Positions 7,007 through 9,422 of a stretch of 9,422 bases of DNA are shown in pieces (the first letter of the stretch is position 1; every line of letters begins with the position of its first letter). This DNA is from an uncultured Anaerolineales bacterium (GTDB lineage: Bacteria; Chloroflexota; Anaerolineae; Anaerolineales; UBA11657). The translations under genes and the position numbers were made by a program. The stretch spans positions 1-9,422 of the forward strand of contig CAJWGI010000029.1 in NCBI GenBank assembly GCA_913031335.1, written 5' to 3'. Below the pieces are notes generated by a model. The model did no database searches and was not told where the DNA came from. It saw only the letters and a program-made list of their open reading frames with translations.

Positions 7007-7665
7007 CGCCGCCTGTTTTCTTCGACAAGATTGCCAACTACTACGACCCTTTGACCCATGTCTACATGCTGGGGACATATGAGGCCGTGCGTCGACGTGT
7101 CCTGAACTTTCATCGGGCGGAAAGCCCCGAGGTCTTGGATATCTGCTGCGGTACCGGATATATCAGCAACAGTGTCCGGGCTGATCGTGTGGTCGGGATT
7201 GATCTGTCAATGCCGATGCTACGTGTTAACCAGCGCAAGCAGGGCAGAAACGGTCGCAGCGCACACCTGACTAACGGGGACATTCGAGCTTTGCCCTTCC
7301 ACGATGCTCATTTTGATGAAGTGTATTTCACCCTGGCGGCGCACGAGTTCCCCGATTTGCGTCACGTGTTGTCGGAGGTACGGCGGGTAATGAAACCGGG
7401 TGCCCAACTTGTCGTCTACGACCTATACGAGCCTCGTCACCCATTGTTGAAACTCTTCTTACACACTTTCTTTTACTACGTCGTCGAACAACGCTGCATG
7501 TGGGTCTACACCCCGGACGGCTGGCAGAAGTTGCTGGCGGGGATCGGATTTCGGATGGAGAGCCTGGAGACTCCTTATGGGATTTCGGCAATGGTATCGG
7601 CAGTGAAAATCCCTTTCAATCGGATAAACGCAGAAAGGGAAGAGAGACGGGAATTGAATACTTAA
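7003..7665 (+). CDS. Class I SAM-dependent methyltransferase, UbiE/MenG-like
   Basis: From the ATG at 7003 the protein has 220 residues. SAM-binding motif I is V-L-D-I-C-C-G-T-G-Y (44-53) and the acidic end of strand 2 is D67 in V-V-G-I-D-L-S. Next come G-D-I-R-A-L-P-F and F-D-E-V-Y-F, then R-R-V-M-K-P-G-A-Q-L-V-V-Y-D near the post-motif strand. The opening F-F-D-K-I-A-N-Y-Y-D-P resembles UbiE/MenG-like enzymes, which methylate prenylated quinone precursors. A start at 7003 gives the classic ATGA overlap with the UbiA stop. In-frame ATGs at 6910 and 6985 would overlap it far more and add residues unlike the family. The basic C-terminal tail and a hydrophobic stretch near 150-165 may allow membrane association. 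The natural guess is methylation of the UbiA product, but the real substrate is unknown. Confidence 0.88.
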   Translation: MTPPVFFDKIANYYDPLTHVYMLGTYEAVRRRVLNFHRAESPEVLDICCGTGYISNSVRADRVVGIDLSMPMLRVNQRKQGRNGRSAHLTNGDIRALPFHDAHFDEVYFTLAAHEFPDLRHVLSEVRRVMKPGAQLVVYDLYEPRHPLLKLFLHTFFYYVVEQRCMWVYTPDGWQKLLAGIGFRMESLETPYGISAMVSAVKIPFNRINAEREERRELNT

Positions 7666-7704
7666 CTCCCTGATCTCATGACCACCGGACTATCAGATTA
7701 GCTA

Positions 7705-9422
7705 ATGCGCATCGACTCGCGTTTGATGAAAACAGATATCGAGCTAGGCGCCATAGAGCGGCGTGATGACCGGCTCATGATGTTGAGTCCTCCCGACGAT
7801 TGGAACGCGACCAAGGTCTATCTTTCGCCGCGGGATGTCATCAACGTCGTACGGCTCTCACTCCATCGGGGCATGATAGGTTATGCGTTGCTTTTTCCGT
7901 TCCTTTTCGTTGCGCATTATTTGCGCAACGAAAAGAATATCGACGAAACTGTCAATAACATCAGCTATTTCGTTTCCGCCATCTTCATGGGGCTGTTGCT
8001 TCTCGGCGGCAAGGCTTTCCTATTGGCGGAACCCTTGATCGGCACGATTGTGCTAGGCCTGTTGGCCGGTTTGTTCTACCTCATCTCCGTCGGCAGCGGC
8101 AAGCCGGGTTTTCTCTACCTCGCGGTCCCCCTCACGGTGATCGCCCACTTTCTCTTAGCCTTTGGGCAAGGCATTTTGGTGCGGGATTTTACCTGGTTAG
8201 CACTGGGGGTGGTGCTCACGTTGATGATTATGGGTAAGGCGTTAGGAGATGAGCGCCAGGGCAGACCAGCCCGTGCTTTATATCACACAGCCTATCTCGT
8301 CGTTCTCATTTTCGTACTCTATATCGCGGCCAATGCTCGCACCTACGCCCATGAAAATCCGTGGAGCGCAAGCCTACCGCTTCTGGCATTCGCGGTCTTC
8401 CACTTCGTGCGCTACCTCGACACGCGTGAGGTGCTGCAGCATTACGCCGCCTCCACGTTGCTCGGTGCGGGATTCTTGCTTCTGCTCTACGGCATTCCCT
8501 TCTTCCCGGTGGCCTACTATGGCTTGCCGCTGATTGCAGTGAGTATGGCGATGATTCTGATCGCCGATCGCTATCACGAGGCGCATGGGCTACGGCATGT
8601 CGCGCCGGCCTACAGTGTTGCCATCATCGTTGCTATGCTTGGTTTTGTCTATGCCCGTCTAAACCTGACCGCGTTGCTGCTGTCGTCTGGATTGTTCTCA
8701 GTACATTTCTTTGGAGGGACTTATAGTCTGGGGATCAAGCCTACTATCGACCAACGGGGGGAGAAATTCTTTCAGTGGCTAGAATTCGCTCTAGCGAATT
8801 CGGCGGCCGGGATAGCAGCACTTTTGATGTTCACGGTTGGTCGTGGTAACTGGGCCGCGATCATTGTAGCTGCGATTTATGTCTATTATTATGGGAAAAT
8901 GGGCTTTGGGCGTGAACCGACGATGTTGAAAACTCGCAATCAGTATTTGTGGGTTGCAGGTGGTTTTTACGCCGTCCTTATTCTTGTCGTGCTTAAGGTG
9001 CTCGATTTGTTTCACGACACTCAGGCAGATATGCTAATGGTGCCATTTCTGGTGGCCCCGCTATTGTTTTATGGTCGACGTGTTCAGAAGCGGGGACAGG
9101 TGGGGCCAGCTGCTTCAATCTTTGAAAGCAGCTTGCTGACAGTTGTTGTCGCTGTAACTCTACCCTTATTTCTCGATTCTTATGATGCCGTAACTTCATC
9201 AATCGTCGCCGGGGCATTATTGGGACTCTACGCCTTGCTCGGAATCGTTTGGCGGGATGAAGTTCTTTTTTTTCCGACACCAATTCTTGTCGCTACTCTG
9301 TATTACGGAGGGTTGATCGCAGGCGGAGTAAGCGGTGTGTTGCTAGGACTTCTTTATCTACCATTGGGGATTTTGGCTATGGTCATTGCACTGGTTCTGC
9401 TTCGCCGAGGCTCCCATGGCTC
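7705..9422 (+). CDS. Very large polytopic membrane protein of unknown family (3' end outside window)
   Basis: An open frame runs from the ATG at 7705 to the window edge without a stop, giving at least 572 residues. It begins directly after an in-frame TAG at 7699-7701, so this is the earliest ATG; M8 at 7726 and M25 at 7777 are alternatives. No clear Shine-Dalgarno is seen. The first 55 or so residues are charged and soluble. The rest is a near-continuous series of hydrophobic segments, about 16-19 by eye (for example 56-73, 88-107, 110-128, 135-153), separated by short loops rich in basic and aromatic residues. No catalytic or transporter motif is recognised. It follows the methyltransferase by 39 bases and is probably co-transcribed. 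It could be a lipid or glycan flippase, a polyprenyl-linked glycosyltransferase-like protein, or a transporter; none can be chosen from the sequence. The long intact frame and membrane periodicity make it a real gene. Confidence 0.8.
   Translation, partial: MRIDSRLMKTDIELGAIERRDDRLMMLSPPDDWNATKVYLSPRDVINVVRLSLHRGMIGYALLFPFLFVAHYLRNEKNIDETVNNISYFVSAIFMGLLLLGGKAFLLAEPLIGTIVLGLLAGLFYLISVGSGKPGFLYLAVPLTVIAHFLLAFGQGILVRDFTWLALGVVLTLMIMGKALGDERQGRPARALYHTAYLVVLIFVLYIAANARTYAHENPWSASLPLLAFAVFHFVRYLDTREVLQHYAASTLLGAGFLLLLYGIPFFPVAYYGLPLIAVSMAMILIADRYHEAHGLRHVAPAYSVAIIVAMLGFVYARLNLTALLLSSGLFSVHFFGGTYSLGIKPTIDQRGEKFFQWLEFALANSAAGIAALLMFTVGRGNWAAIIVAAIYVYYYGKMGFGREPTMLKTRNQYLWVAGGFYAVLILVVLKVLDLFHDTQADMLMVPFLVAPLLFYGRRVQKRGQVGPAASIFESSLLTVVVAVTLPLFLDSYDAVTSSIVAGALLGLYALLGIVWRDEVLFFPTPILVATLYYGGLIAGGVSGVLLGLLYLPLGILAMVIALVLLRRGSHG
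7903..7935 (+). repeat. Perfect 14-bp hairpin inside the membrane-protein gene
   Basis: Arms CTTTTCGTTGCGCA (7903-7916) and TGCGCAACGAAAAG (7922-7935) are exact reverse complements around a five-base loop, TTATT. The hairpin lies about 200 bases into the open frame, encodes residues near 66-77 (end of the first membrane segment), and does not break the frame. No T-run follows, so it is not a standard terminator. Confidence 0.7.

Noticed and set aside
7678..7701. Small open frame starting at the ATG at 7678
   Set aside because: It stops after seven codons at the TAG at 7699-7701 and has no ribosome-binding site.
8782..8801. Palindrome GAATTCGCT / AGCGAATTC around a two-base gap, with two EcoRI sites, suggesting a cloning linker
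   Set aside because: It is in frame within the membrane protein, the frame continues on both sides, and a 9-bp stem is not rare by chance in a window this size.
9109..9132. Imperfect hairpin (GCTGC...GCAGC) within the membrane-protein gene
   Set aside because: Short stem with a bulge, no T-run, inside an open coding frame; not beyond chance.

Overview
This window holds eight protein-coding genes, all on the + strand and closely packed. The first is cut by the left edge and the last by the right edge. I see no rRNA, tRNA, CRISPR array, transposase or convincing rho-independent terminator. Base composition is moderately GC-rich. A tungsten/molybdenum-type aldehyde:ferredoxin oxidoreductase suggests an anaerobic or facultatively anaerobic bacterium, perhaps an uncultured lineage such as Chloroflexota. 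No marker gene is present, so this placement is a weak inference.

Left block (1-3373), amino-acid or ureido metabolism: the C-terminal end of an octopine/opine-type dehydrogenase; an overlapping carbamoyltransferase of the aspartate/ornithine superfamily that looks like the 'knotted' branch rather than a true ornithine enzyme; and a full-length HyuA-type, ATP-dependent N-methylhydantoinase/acetone carboxylase-family protein without an adjacent HyuB. Together they suggest a pathway acting on an N-carbamoyl or hydantoin-like (or opine-like) nitrogen compound. The substrate cannot be read from the sequence.

Middle (3374-5183): a 109-bp spacer that holds a nested inverted repeat, then an aldehyde:ferredoxin oxidoreductase family gene with an unusual C-x3-C-x3-C cluster motif. 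A spacer of about 75 bp follows, in which I see no convincing signal.

Right block (5259-9422), apparently a tightly coupled lipid/quinone-type cassette: a TIM-barrel sugar-phosphate isomerase/epimerase-like protein; a UbiA-family membrane prenyltransferase whose start lies 49 bp inside the previous gene; a UbiE-like SAM methyltransferase joined to it by an ATGA stop/start overlap; and a very large polytopic membrane protein that stays open to the window end (7705-9422). The last gene has no recognisable family and carries a perfect 14-bp hairpin inside its coding sequence.

The strongest candidates for something not yet described are the carbamoyltransferase/HyuA/opine-dehydrogenase combination and the isomerase-UbiA-methyltransferase-giant membrane protein cassette.
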